Origin: Ruminococcaceae bacterium UBA1036 | GTDB taxonomy: Bacteria > Bacillota > Clostridia > Oscillospirales > Acutalibacteraceae | Assembly (NCBI GenBank): GCA_002316805.1 | Contig: DCEF01000006.1 | Coordinates: 1 to 52,939, forward strand | DNA: 52,939 nucleotides | Direction: 5' to 3' | Shown: positions 16,170-24,677 of the stretch, one piece after another | Position numbering within the stretch: position 1 is the first letter of the stretch | How the letters are laid out: the number at the start of each line of letters is the position of its first letter | Notes under the pieces: generated by a model | What the model was told of the DNA's origin: nothing | The model's database searches: none | What the model saw: only the letters and a program-made list of their open reading frames with translations | Made by a program: the position numbers and the translations under genes

Positions 16170-16493
16170 TCATGCTCCCGCAGAGCGCAGCATTGAAACA
16201 AGTGTTTCTTTTGGAGTTACGCCGATACGCTGGCTTGCTACCTTTCCATCCTTCATAACTATAAGTGTCGGAATGCTCATTACGGAGAATTTAGCTGCAA
16301 TCTTTGGTTCCTCGTCTACATTAAGCTTTGCAACTACAGCAGAATCGCCCACTTCACTGCTTACTTCTTCAACTACAGGTGACTGCATACGGCATGGGCC
16401 GCACCAGCTTGCCCAGAAATCAATGAGGACTGGCTTATTTGCCTTCATAACAACATCGTCAAAGTTATCGCTGTTTAATTTTACAGTTGACAT
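16170..16493 (-). CDS. trxA: Thioredoxin
   Basis: Classical thioredoxin of 107 residues with the active site WASWCGPCRM and the cis-proline segment SIPTLIVMKDGK. It reduces protein disulphides using thioredoxin reductase, which is not in this window. ATG 16493 is preferred to GTG 16505, because AAAGGTGAT, including that GTG, serves as its ribosome site. It ends 3 bp from the Crp/Fnr gene on the other strand. Just upstream lies a perfect 14-bp palindrome (16644-16657, GCAGCATATGCTGC). Confidence 0.97.
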   Translation of the reverse strand: MSTVKLNSDNFDDVVMKANKPVLIDFWASWCGPCRMQSPVVEEVSSEVGDSAVVAKLNVDEEPKIAAKFSVMSIPTLIVMKDGKVASQRIGVTPKETLVSMLRSAGA

Positions 16494-16679
16494 TTTATTA
16501 ATCACCTTTCTTTTTTAGCTTTGGCCTGATTATAGCATTGCCTGAAACATGACTCAGTAACAATGTTACATATAATTGATCTTATTGTTTTTACATTTGA
16601 AGTGAAGAGGAAAAACCTGCGGTGGGGCAGAGCCGGCAAAGGGGCAGCATATGCTGCGGGAAAATAAATTTAAGCAAAA

Positions 16680-16710
16680 AGCTGCCAGCGCCTGAATGGC
16701 GCTGGCAGCT
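16680..16710 (-). terminator. Terminator of the alpha-amylase gene
   Basis: AGCTGCCAGCGCC (16680-16692) pairs perfectly with GGCGCTGGCAGCT (16698-16710) around five bases. On the minus strand it is followed by TTTTTGCTTAAATTT, about 30 bp after the amylase stop. Confidence 0.9.
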
Positions 16711-16740
16711 GCTTTAATATAACTGATAATTACTGACTTT

Positions 16741-17406
16741 TCAGTAAGGGCATACGGATGTAAGTTCGTCCCCATTGGTTACCCAGACATTAGCCGTTGT
16801 GCTGAAGTTGTTGCCTGCAGCAGGATGGTTAAATCCGCTTAAGTCAAGCTTTTTTGCCCATGAGCCGTTATTAAACAGGAATGTTACCTTATTTGGCGTG
16901 GTAACTGTTTTTTTATACCAGCCGTTGTGCCCGTCTACAGTTTCCATGTCACCGGGAGATGCGCCTAATACTGTTGTGTCCCAGACATCGCCCTCTGCAT
17001 CGTCAGAACGGTACCATATAAACACATTAGACCAGCTGGAGGGCTTTTGAAAATATACTGTTACCGTTTTTTCGGATGCCCATGGATTCGATGTCAGCAG
17101 CCTGCCATCGTTTGTCACCCAGACGTCGGCCGTTGTGCTGAAGTTGTTGCCTGCAGCAGGATGGTTAAATCCGCTCGAGTCAAGCTTTTTTGCCCATGAG
17201 CCGTTATTAAACAGGAATGTTACCTTATTTGGCGTGATAACTGTTTTTTTGTACCAACCGCTGTGCCCATCTACGGTTTCCATGTCACCGGGAGATGCGC
17301 CTAATACTGTTGTGTCCCAGACATCACCCTCCGCGTCGTCGGAACGGTACCATATGAATGTACTTGACCAGCCGCGTGGTTTCTGAAAATATACAGTGAC
17401 TGATTT
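16741..17406 (-). repeat. Tandem 336-bp duplication encoding two C-terminal starch-binding modules
   Basis: The coding stretches 17406-17071 and 17070-16741 are in-frame copies with a period of 336 bp (112 codons). They are almost identical in DNA and protein (WYRSDDAEGDVWDTTVLGAS in both). The N-terminal module of the same protein is related but clearly diverged, so the C-terminal pair is the recent duplication. Confidence 0.95.
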
Positions 17407-20253
17407 TTGCCCGGCAATATAGGTTATGCTCCAGTAAGCCTTTGCTGTACCGTCTTCGCTTGTTATCTTAATATAAACGGTTGCCGTCTGTGTTAAGGTT
17501 ATGCTTTTTGTCAGCTGTTTTGTGTATGCACTGTCTGAGTAAACGGCAACTGAGCCGTTATGTGCTCCACGGAATTTCGAAACATCAACAGAGTAGTTAA
17601 CCTTTGCATTGATTTTGATATTTGCGGGTGAAGATGCAGACGTGCTGCCTTTAGGTATTGCAGCACCGGTGCCGTTATCGTCGATGGACGAGAGCACAGC
17701 GTCACTGCTTTTCACAGCCTTGTAATTTATTTTCCAGTAAGCTGTGTTTTTGCCGTCCTCGCTCGTAATTTTGACGTAGACAGCTGTTTGTAAACCGACA
17801 TCAACTGTATTATGCAGAGGAATGGTATAGGCACTGTCGCTGTAGAGGGTAAGCGTGCCATTGCCCTTTGCAGCGAACTTTGAAGCTTTTAATGTATAGC
17901 CATAGGGAACGCCGATATTTATTCCTGCCGGTGAAGATGCAGACGTGCTGCCTGCCAGTATTGCTACAGAGGCATCGCCGCTGTCTATTGTAGACAATGC
18001 GGCGTCAGAATGGGCCACAGGCACAAGAAGAAACCGTGCTGAGTTTCCGTTCATGGAAATGCTGAAATTTCCATTTGAAGCTGTAAACTGCTGATTTGTG
18101 ATGCCGTCCTTAAGTGTTTCCACACCAATTTTGCTTTGGGGAATATTTACTGTTGTTGAGCCGCCGTTATTTAGTACATACAGCACCTCATTATTTTCGT
18201 CAGTATCGACTTTCAAATCAACATAGACTTGGCTGTTGTTGTCGCCGATAAGATGTGTACGCTTGCCTTCCCACAAAGCAGGATTTTTTTCCTTAAGGTT
18301 AAAGACGGCAGATGTATAGTCATACAAGTCTTTTTCCCTTGATGACAGGCTGCTGTAATTCGTTTTGGCATTAAAACGCCCAGTGTCATTGCACGAACCT
18401 GCAAACCTGCTAAAATATTCGGGGCATGCCTGGCTGCAGCTTGCGCCTATTTCTGTGTTGTAGAACATTGTTACTGGGCCAGAATATGCGCCTAACATTG
18501 AGATCGCTTCTTTGTAACGGTCCCAGTAGGCCTGATTGTTCGGTGAGATGCCATGTGAATTAAGAAGATCGCCAAAGCGCAACATGTCGTGATTGTCTAT
18601 AAACAGGTTCGGCTTTGCAAAGGAAGGATATTGTGCCATATCATCAGAAAATGATGAGTTAAATGCGTTTGGCGATGCACCGTTTACAAATACATTTGCA
18701 AAGTTGCCCTGCACAGGAAAGCTGAATGCAGAGTAAAGCCCTGTGCTTCCTGGTGTGCCATAAATGTCGTTTACAATTGCATACCTGTTGTTCCAGTCTT
18801 CGGCAACCATATATCCGAGCGTGCCGTTGTATGAAGGGTCTACGCCTTCTTTTTCGAATGTTGCCCTGCGTTCCGCGCATTTTGACTCAACGGCCTGCCG
18901 TATCTGTCTCCAACTATCCCTTGAAACCTGGTATGACTGGTCACAACGCCAGCCGTCTATACCGACCTTGTCAATCCAGTATGTAGCAACTTCTTTTAGA
19001 AAGTTTATGCTTGCAGCGTCATCAATTGGCCCTTTTCTTGTTGAGTCATCGCCATATTGGTTATATCCCGGCCGCAGTACGAGCCTGTTGCCTGAAGGTG
19101 AAATTGTGTTGACGTTCATTGAGCAATGTCCGAAGACGCCGTCGAGAAGCACATACATGTGCATAGCGTGAGCTTTGTCTACGAGCTCTTTAAGTTTAGC
19201 CTCATTGCCGAAATGTGGGTCAATCTTGAAATAGTCTGTTGTATAGTAGCCGGTTGCATTCAGCTTGTTGCCGTCAGGGTCATCTTTTACAGAATCATAT
19301 CCTTTTGGGCGCTCTTCAGAGCCTACGGATGTAAATACTGGTGTTAGCCAGATTGCATTTACACCTGTCCCTTTTATGTAGGTGAGCGAATCGATAATGC
19401 CCTGTAAATCTCCGCCAGGATTCTGAAGTGTTGCAGCGCCCCAAAACGACCTGTATCCAATGTTCGGGTCGCCGTCTTTAAATGATGCGACCATAATCTG
19501 ATATATTCTGAGGTTGTTAAAAATATCTGCCGATTTTTTGGCGACTTTTGTATAAGTAAAAGATTCACTGTCCTCGCCAAGGCCATTTTTAACATACGCC
19601 TTTAGCGTTGCGCTGCTTCCTTTAGTGAGGTTTGAACCTACTGTGACAACAGCGCCTGATGTGAATGGAACTGCGGTTTTGCTTGTTTTAGGATCACTGC
19701 CGTCCAGAGTGTAATACGCGGCGCTTACGTTGTTGCCTGAAATGAACAATTTAACGTTTACATTGCTGCCGCTGAACGACTCGGAACCGGGCATCGCCTT
19801 AACTTTTGCCACTGTGGGTACATATGGGTCGGATGTATGCCTAACACCGTCGCTTGTAAACCACACATTGGCAGATGCCTCAAAATCGTTTCCGGCTGCA
19901 GGGCTGTTGAACCCCATCTTATCGAGTTTATTATTCCATGTTCCATCATTGAAAAGGAAAGTGACTTCATTTGGTGTGGTGATTGTCTTTTCGTACCAGC
20001 CGTTGCGGTTTGGAACCGGCTCCATGTTGCCGGGTGCAGCACCGAGCTCAGTAGTATCCCAGACGTTGCCTTTTCTGTTGTCAGAGCGATACCATATGTA
20101 AATGTCTGACCATGACTCAGGCTTTTGTATGCATATGGTTACCGTTTTTGTTGTATCCGCGTTTGCCAAAATAGGGGTGTTGCCGAAAACTACAGAAAAG
20201 ATCATTAGAAATGATAAAATAAATGCCATTGGCTTTTTAAGCCGTGATACCAT
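16741..20253 (-). CDS. Secreted modular alpha-amylase, glycoside hydrolase family 13
   Basis: Extracellular starch-degrading enzyme of 1170 residues. Order: signal peptide (about 1-32, SFLMIFSVVFGNTPILANA); starch-binding module of CBM25/26 type (36-136, VTICIQKPESW, WYRSD); beta-sandwich like the chitobiase C-terminal domain (147-235, YYTLDGSDPKTS); GH13 catalytic barrel (about 245-740); two Ig-like modules of about 100 residues (TSEDGKNTAYW and TSEDGTAKAYW); and two nearly identical CBM copies at the C terminus. Catalytic residues: Asp438 in GWRCDQSY, Glu485 in MVAEDWN, Asp556 in FIDNHD. Conserved region I reads DGVFGHC instead of the usual D-x-x-x-N-H. No SLH or sortase anchor, so probably released. 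Start ATG 20253 follows GGAGGT by seven bases; ATG 20268 with GGAGAGG is also possible. Confidence 0.93.
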   Translation of the reverse strand: MVSRLKKPMAFILSFLMIFSVVFGNTPILANADTTKTVTICIQKPESWSDIYIWYRSDNRKGNVWDTTELGAAPGNMEPVPNRNGWYEKTITTPNEVTFLFNDGTWNNKLDKMGFNSPAAGNDFEASANVWFTSDGVRHTSDPYVPTVAKVKAMPGSESFSGSNVNVKLFISGNNVSAAYYTLDGSDPKTSKTAVPFTSGAVVTVGSNLTKGSSATLKAYVKNGLGEDSESFTYTKVAKKSADIFNNLRIYQIMVASFKDGDPNIGYRSFWGAATLQNPGGDLQGIIDSLTYIKGTGVNAIWLTPVFTSVGSEERPKGYDSVKDDPDGNKLNATGYYTTDYFKIDPHFGNEAKLKELVDKAHAMHMYVLLDGVFGHCSMNVNTISPSGNRLVLRPGYNQYGDDSTRKGPIDDAASINFLKEVATYWIDKVGIDGWRCDQSYQVSRDSWRQIRQAVESKCAERRATFEKEGVDPSYNGTLGYMVAEDWNNRYAIVNDIYGTPGSTGLYSAFSFPVQGNFANVFVNGASPNAFNSSFSDDMAQYPSFAKPNLFIDNHDMLRFGDLLNSHGISPNNQAYWDRYKEAISMLGAYSGPVTMFYNTEIGASCSQACPEYFSRFAGSCNDTGRFNAKTNYSSLSSREKDLYDYTSAVFNLKEKNPALWEGKRTHLIGDNNSQVYVDLKVDTDENNEVLYVLNNGGSTTVNIPQSKIGVETLKDGITNQQFTASNGNFSISMNGNSARFLLVPVAHSDAALSTIDSGDASVAILAGSTSASSPAGINIGVPYGYTLKASKFAAKGNGTLTLYSDSAYTIPLHNTVDVGLQTAVYVKITSEDGKNTAYWKINYKAVKSSDAVLSSIDDNGTGAAIPKGSTSASSPANIKINAKVNYSVDVSKFRGAHNGSVAVYSDSAYTKQLTKSITLTQTATVYIKITSEDGTAKAYWSITYIAGQKSVTVYFQKPRGWSSTFIWYRSDDAEGDVWDTTVLGASPGDMETVDGHSGWYKKTVITPNKVTFLFNNGSWAKKLDSSGFNHPAAGNNFSTTADVWVTNDGRLLTSNPWASEKTVTVYFQKPSSWSNVFIWYRSDDAEGDVWDTTVLGASPGDMETVDGHNGWYKKTVTTPNKVTFLFNNGSWAKKLDLSGFNHPAAGNNFSTTANVWVTNGDELTSVCPY

Positions 20254-20324
20254 AAACGCCACCTCCATAAATTCCTCTCCGTGCTTTTTCTGCAATTACT
20301 GCAGCCTTTACGAGCCTCACCTTG

Positions 20325-20333
20325 ATTATACCA
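20325..20333 (-). promoter_or_regulatory. Extended -10 promoter candidate of the amylase gene
   Basis: TGGTATAAT on the minus strand, about 70 bp before the start codon. The TG of an extended -10 is present; no clear -35 hexamer was seen at 17-18 bp. Confidence 0.5.
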
Positions 20334-20460
20334 GCATTGGCATAATATTCTATTAACATAATATACAAACTTAAGTAATTTTATTTATTATAGTAAGATA
20401 TTGCTAATGGCAGCGATGTATTTTTCAGTCAGACCGGTCACCCGTTGCTCTTCTTACAAT

Positions 20461-20488
20461 AAAAAAGGCCCAGCTCCTGCTGGACTTT
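20461..20488 (-). terminator. Terminator of the C69 dipeptidase gene
   Basis: On the minus strand GTCCAGC, loop AGGA, GCTGGGC with one G-T pair, followed by CTTTTTT. It lies 50 bp after the stop codon. Confidence 0.85.
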
Positions 20489-20538
20489 CTACAAACTAAA
20501 ATGCTGTTACTGGTTTAAAGTCGATAGCTGTATCCCAG

Positions 20539-22023
20539 TCAAGTGTCCGATCTGGAATAGGCGTTCTTCATTTGGCTGCTGAGTTCGAAAAGTACATTGC
20601 CCAATGTATTTGTGGTTTCTTTTTTTAGCATATCAGCGGTTTCTTGATTGGCCTGTTCCCTGAGGGCAGCACGCTTTGCCGCATCTGCTTCATTCCGGAG
20701 CTTTTCATCATATTTGTTAATCAGCATGTGCCCTTTGGACTGTACGGCGAGCTGGTACCGCTCAATATGGAATATGGATTTGCTGTAAGATGCGTCCGCC
20801 ATGGCGGCAACCATGCGGCTGGCCCAGTAGAAACTGTCGGTCGAGACTTCCTTTGCCGTATTGGCAAAATAGTCCGGCGTTGCGGATACATTTGCATAAA
20901 AAGGTGCCATCGCATTGAAAGCGTTTGATGCGAAAGCAATCCACTCCACAACGCGGAATTCTTCAGGGACGTCCGGACGCATTTGGATAAGGGCCATAAA
21001 GTCGTTGCGGTTTATGCCGACTGAGCGAAAAATGCCTTTCATGGCTGAGTTGCCGTGGTTTTCATAAGGGTCGTACGGCGTGCCCTGATAGTGGGAGGAA
21101 AGCGCATATTTTACATCTTCCGGCGTGATTTTCTTTTCAGGTACCATGCACCACGGCAGGTCATCGGAAAGCGGAGTGAAGTCCGCGTTAGGGCCGTCCC
21201 ATACTTTGGTGTGGGGATTAAAATACCGAAGCATATACCAGGCGCGCGGCGTATTGTAAACGTGGTCAGAATCGTCGTGGGTTCCAAAGGCATCTCTTGG
21301 GTTAAGGTAACCGTTCAGTGATAAATCCAGATGGTTTTTCCCTATGAACTCACGCATATCCGCTGAACACATATAGCTTTTCTTTCCGGCGAGAGCATCC
21401 TCGAGGTCGAACTGGTCAAGCCCAAGCTGGTTAGGCATAACAGCGTAGACATCATCGGGCACCCTCCTGGCAATCCAGTGATGGCCGCCAATTGTCTCCA
21501 TCCACCAGATTTCGTTGACGTCCTGAAATGCAATACCGTTCATTTCATAGGTGCCGTATTTTTCCAAAAGGCCGCCAAGCCTTTCAACACCTTCACGGGC
21601 GCTGTGGATATAAGGAAGCACGATGTAAACGATATCTTCCTCACCAATGCCGCCGGCAGTTTCGGGCTGCCCGTTCTGCGACGGACGATATTCGACCAGC
21701 GGGTCTGCTCCCAGCACTCTTGGGTTGGAAGTGATGGTTTCTGTGGCAGTCATGCCAATATTCGCTTCATTAACGCCGCTGGCGGCCCAAATGCCTTTAC
21801 CTTCTATGGCGTTTGGCACTGCCGTAAACCGCATTGGATTTTTGGGCAGTTCAATCTCCACATGGGAAAGTACTGATTTGTAGGAAGGGGATTGCTCCGC
21901 AGGATGGATAGTTACGAATTTTTTAGCGGTAAAATGACCGGAACCCGAATCATCATTCCGCGCAATCATTGTGGAACCGTCATATGATGCTTTTTTCCCG
22001 ACAAGGATAGTTGTGCAAGCCAT
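20539..22023 (-). CDS. C69 family dipeptidase
   Basis: N-terminal-nucleophile peptidase of 494 residues related to Lactobacillus PepD. The product starts MACTTILVGKKASYDGSTM; Cys3 is the expected nucleophile, exposed after processing of the first two residues, and RNDDSGSG follows as in the family. Further conserved segments are NEANIGMTATE, REGVERLGGLLEKYG and NEIWWMETIGGHHW. ATG 22023 is chosen because it puts the cysteine near the N terminus and has GGTGGA upstream; a TTG at 22041 would extend it by six residues. No signal peptide is evident, so it is probably cytoplasmic and hydrolyses small peptides. It is a single gene with its own terminator. Confidence 0.93.
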   Translation of the reverse strand: MACTTILVGKKASYDGSTMIARNDDSGSGHFTAKKFVTIHPAEQSPSYKSVLSHVEIELPKNPMRFTAVPNAIEGKGIWAASGVNEANIGMTATETITSNPRVLGADPLVEYRPSQNGQPETAGGIGEEDIVYIVLPYIHSAREGVERLGGLLEKYGTYEMNGIAFQDVNEIWWMETIGGHHWIARRVPDDVYAVMPNQLGLDQFDLEDALAGKKSYMCSADMREFIGKNHLDLSLNGYLNPRDAFGTHDDSDHVYNTPRAWYMLRYFNPHTKVWDGPNADFTPLSDDLPWCMVPEKKITPEDVKYALSSHYQGTPYDPYENHGNSAMKGIFRSVGINRNDFMALIQMRPDVPEEFRVVEWIAFASNAFNAMAPFYANVSATPDYFANTAKEVSTDSFYWASRMVAAMADASYSKSIFHIERYQLAVQSKGHMLINKYDEKLRNEADAAKRAALREQANQETADMLKKETTNTLGNVLFELSSQMKNAYSRSDT

Positions 22024-22948
22024 AAGTATATCATCCACCAATACAAATTAGTAGTAGTGTTTAGAGCCCCTCTCCAAGGGCTGTATGATTTGCGCTGCTT
22101 CAAACTTCTGACAGGCTGCTTATGCTAAAAATGTTTTTAAACTGTTTCATCTATATTTTATCATATTGTGACAGTCTTTGCATATCAGCCTGGCTTTAGA
22201 AATTCAGGCATGTATGGATGCTGTTATTTTTCGGGTTATCCAGTTAGAAGGAAAGCATTTATGCGTTTTAGTATTTTTGATTTATATAATATTGTTTGCA
22301 TGCCTGTAATTCAATAAATATTGATAAAAGAACTAAAATAAATTGAGGGCTGTTCATGCACGTGAAGTTATGATATCATAAAAAAAGTGTTAAACTGGCG
22401 GGAAAAAAGTATAAAAAATGGCAAACTGCTTTTTTAAGTATCTGGAAAACAAATATTAATGCTTTCAGAAATTTGAATTACCGATGGTATGCCAAAATAT
22501 GCAGCCGCCATACGTGCTGAAAGTTAAGTGCCTATGCGCTTTTTCATTTTTTAAAAAAGTCCAATTTTGCCAGTGTGCATAAAACAGCGGTTAAGCTCGC
22601 CATATACAAAAAATTATGCTTCTAAACCAATTCGCTCTGTTTGGGAAATGAAAAAGATAATCGAATCATGTTAGTAATTTTGTAAATTTTCATGTTATCA
22701 ACTTATCAACAAAAAAATTTGTCTATATGCCTATTTAATTTTATTGAATAAAGAGCATTATAGTACAGTTAAAATATTTGCTGTTTAATTTGGCTAAATA
22801 AAAGAAAGCTCTGGCGAGTAAATTAAATATATTGATAACATTTTAACAATTGCATCCACAATGTGGCAATTTTATCATATTATTTCCACATGGCAGGGCA
22901 AGGACACCATTTTGAATTAAAAATCGGTAAAACAAGGAGGGAAAACCA
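22024..22948. other. 925-bp AT-rich intergenic region without a recognisable gene
   Basis: This divergent gap between the C69 dipeptidase and the AGCS symporter shows no ORF with coding character. It holds short A/T tracts, a doublet TTATCAACTTATCAACA (22695-22711) resembling loose DnaA boxes, and the palindrome CCACAATGTGG near 22856, about 90 bp before the symporter start. A long symporter leader, an unrecognised small RNA or the remains of a lost gene are all possible. Confidence 0.5.
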
Positions 22949-24397
22949 GTGGATGCTTTTGTAAAGACAATTTTGTCTGCGAATAGCTGGCTAAATGGTA
23001 TAATATGGGGCGTACCAACGCTTATCCTGCTCATAGGAACGGGATTGTACCTCAGTATTCGCACGGGATTTATCCAGTTCCGGAAATTTGGCACCATCAT
23101 GCGCAATACTTTCGGCAAAATATTCCAAAAGCAGGAGAAAAATAAAGGCTCGGTCACGCCGTTTCAGGCGGTTTCCACAGCGCTGGCCTCTACGGTGGGC
23201 ACAGGAAATATCGTTGGTGTAACCGGTGCCATTGCACTCGGCGGGCCCGGAGCGGTGCTTTGGATGTGGGTCGCCGCTTTTGTGGGCATGGTCACTAAAT
23301 ACTCTGAGGTTACGCTTGCCGTAAAATACCGCGAGAGGAATAAAGAAGGCGACTGGGTAGGCGGGCCGATGTACTACATAAAGAACGGCCTCGGAAAAAA
23401 TTGGAAATGGCTTGCAGTAATCTTTTCAATTCTGGGTACGTTTGCGGCTATCGGGACTGGAAATATCACACAGAGCAACACAATTGCAATGTCAGTTAAC
23501 ACCGCTATCCAGAGCTTTAATCCGGATGCAAAAAAATCTTCTGCTGTTATAAGCATCGCCATAGGCGCCATCCTTGCAGTGATTGTCGGGGTTGTTGTGA
23601 TTGGCGGGATTTCGCGTATTGGTGCTTTTGCTGAAAAACTTGTGCCGTTTATGGCAATTATATATGTTGTTTCCGCATTGATTGTCATTTTAGGGCATAT
23701 CGACCGTTTGGGGATGGCGTTTATAGCCATTTTTAAAGGCGCGTTTTCTCCATCGAGTGTAATGGGCGGCGCATTTGGCGTAACCATTGTACAGTCGATG
23801 AAATACGGAGCGGGGCGCGGGATCTTTTCTAATGAGGCTGGCCTTGGTACTGCACCAATTGCCCATGCCGCGACAAGTGAAACTGATCCTGTGAAGCAGG
23901 GAATGTATGGCATATTTGAAGTTTTCGTGGATACCATCGTAATATGCTCCCTTACGGCTCTTGCCGTACTTTCGTCAAGTATTTCGAAGAACGCTTCCGG
24001 AGAGATAACATGGTCGATTCCATGGGGCAAAAATGTCGGAAGTGATCTGACGGCCAGCGCATTTGCTACCGTGTTTGGCAATAAAGCAGCGAGCATAATA
24101 ATAGCGGCCTGCCTCGTCCTTTTTGCAACTACGACTATCGTTGGGTGGGCACTTTATGGGACACGCTGCTGCGAATATCTTTTCGGGAGCAAGTCCATTC
24201 CTGTTTACCGGGTAATTTATGTGGCTATGGTCTTTTTCGGTTCCACAATGGATCTAAGCGCCGTATGGGAAATTTCGGATACGCTTAATGGCATGATGAT
24301 GATACCGAACCTCATTGCAGTGCTTGGGTTGTCGGGTATAGTTATCAAAATGACAAAAGGGCAATTTCCGAATAACAGGCTCCGTGGCAGGCGATAG
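22949..24397 (+). CDS. AGCS family sodium:alanine/glycine symporter
   Basis: Integral membrane symporter of 482 residues with about ten hydrophobic segments. Family signatures seen: FQAVSTALASTVGTGNIVGV near residue 70, GGPGAVLWMWVAAFVGM, GGPMYYI and GRGIFSNEAGLGTAPIAHA. It takes up alanine or glycine with sodium. The start is GTG 22949 with AAGGAGGG nine bases before it. It stands alone, after the long AT-rich gap and before a hairpin at 24496. Confidence 0.95.
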   Translation: MDAFVKTILSANSWLNGIIWGVPTLILLIGTGLYLSIRTGFIQFRKFGTIMRNTFGKIFQKQEKNKGSVTPFQAVSTALASTVGTGNIVGVTGAIALGGPGAVLWMWVAAFVGMVTKYSEVTLAVKYRERNKEGDWVGGPMYYIKNGLGKNWKWLAVIFSILGTFAAIGTGNITQSNTIAMSVNTAIQSFNPDAKKSSAVISIAIGAILAVIVGVVVIGGISRIGAFAEKLVPFMAIIYVVSALIVILGHIDRLGMAFIAIFKGAFSPSSVMGGAFGVTIVQSMKYGAGRGIFSNEAGLGTAPIAHAATSETDPVKQGMYGIFEVFVDTIVICSLTALAVLSSSISKNASGEITWSIPWGKNVGSDLTASAFATVFGNKAASIIIAACLVLFATTTIVGWALYGTRCCEYLFGSKSIPVYRVIYVAMVFFGSTMDLSAVWEISDTLNGMMMIPNLIAVLGLSGIVIKMTKGQFPNNRLRGRR

Positions 24398-24495
24398 TGG
24401 CAACGTTTAAGCAGGCTTTGCCCTTTGCTTATGCTTTTTGAATGCATTGCAACGCAGGCATGATATCAGACTGCGCCAAAGCATTCTGCATGAGA

Positions 24496-24517
24496 GGCAC
24501 TGCTTTCTTGCAGTGCC
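24496..24517 (+). terminator. Hairpin after the AGCS symporter
   Basis: GGCACTGC (24496-24503), loop TTTCTT, GCAGTGCC (24510-24517), followed by ACATTTCCT. The stem is perfect but the T tract is poor, so termination may be weak. Confidence 0.55.
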
Positions 24518-24528
24518 ACATTTCCTAT

Positions 24529-24594
24529 GGTATAATAGCCGCAATGCAGGCCGTACATTCTTTACAGCCATTGGCTGCGCAGATGTGGTATAAT
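24529..24594 (+). promoter_or_regulatory. Two tandem extended -10 promoter candidates before miaB
   Basis: TGGTATAATA occurs at about 24529 and again at about 24587, 58 bp apart. Both have the TG of an extended -10 and the consensus TATAAT; neither has a convincing -35. They lie upstream of the long miaB-to-sepF gene run. Confidence 0.55.
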
Positions 24595-24677
24595 AAATGT
24601 ACCATAATTAATATCTGAAATTGCTTAGAGCGCATGAAATTATAATGCGCTGCCAGCCATATTGGAGGAATTCCTTT

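Noticed and set aside
22695..22711. A chromosomal origin from TTATCAACTTATCAACA and nearby CCACA motifs
   Set aside because: Only loose DnaA-box matches, no dnaA, dnaN or other origin genes nearby; AT-rich chance matches are likely.
23374..24096. A 240-codon minus-strand ORF inside the AGCS symporter gene
   Set aside because: It is fully contained in a certain gene on the other strand, has no ribosome site of note and reads as hydrophobic-complement protein.
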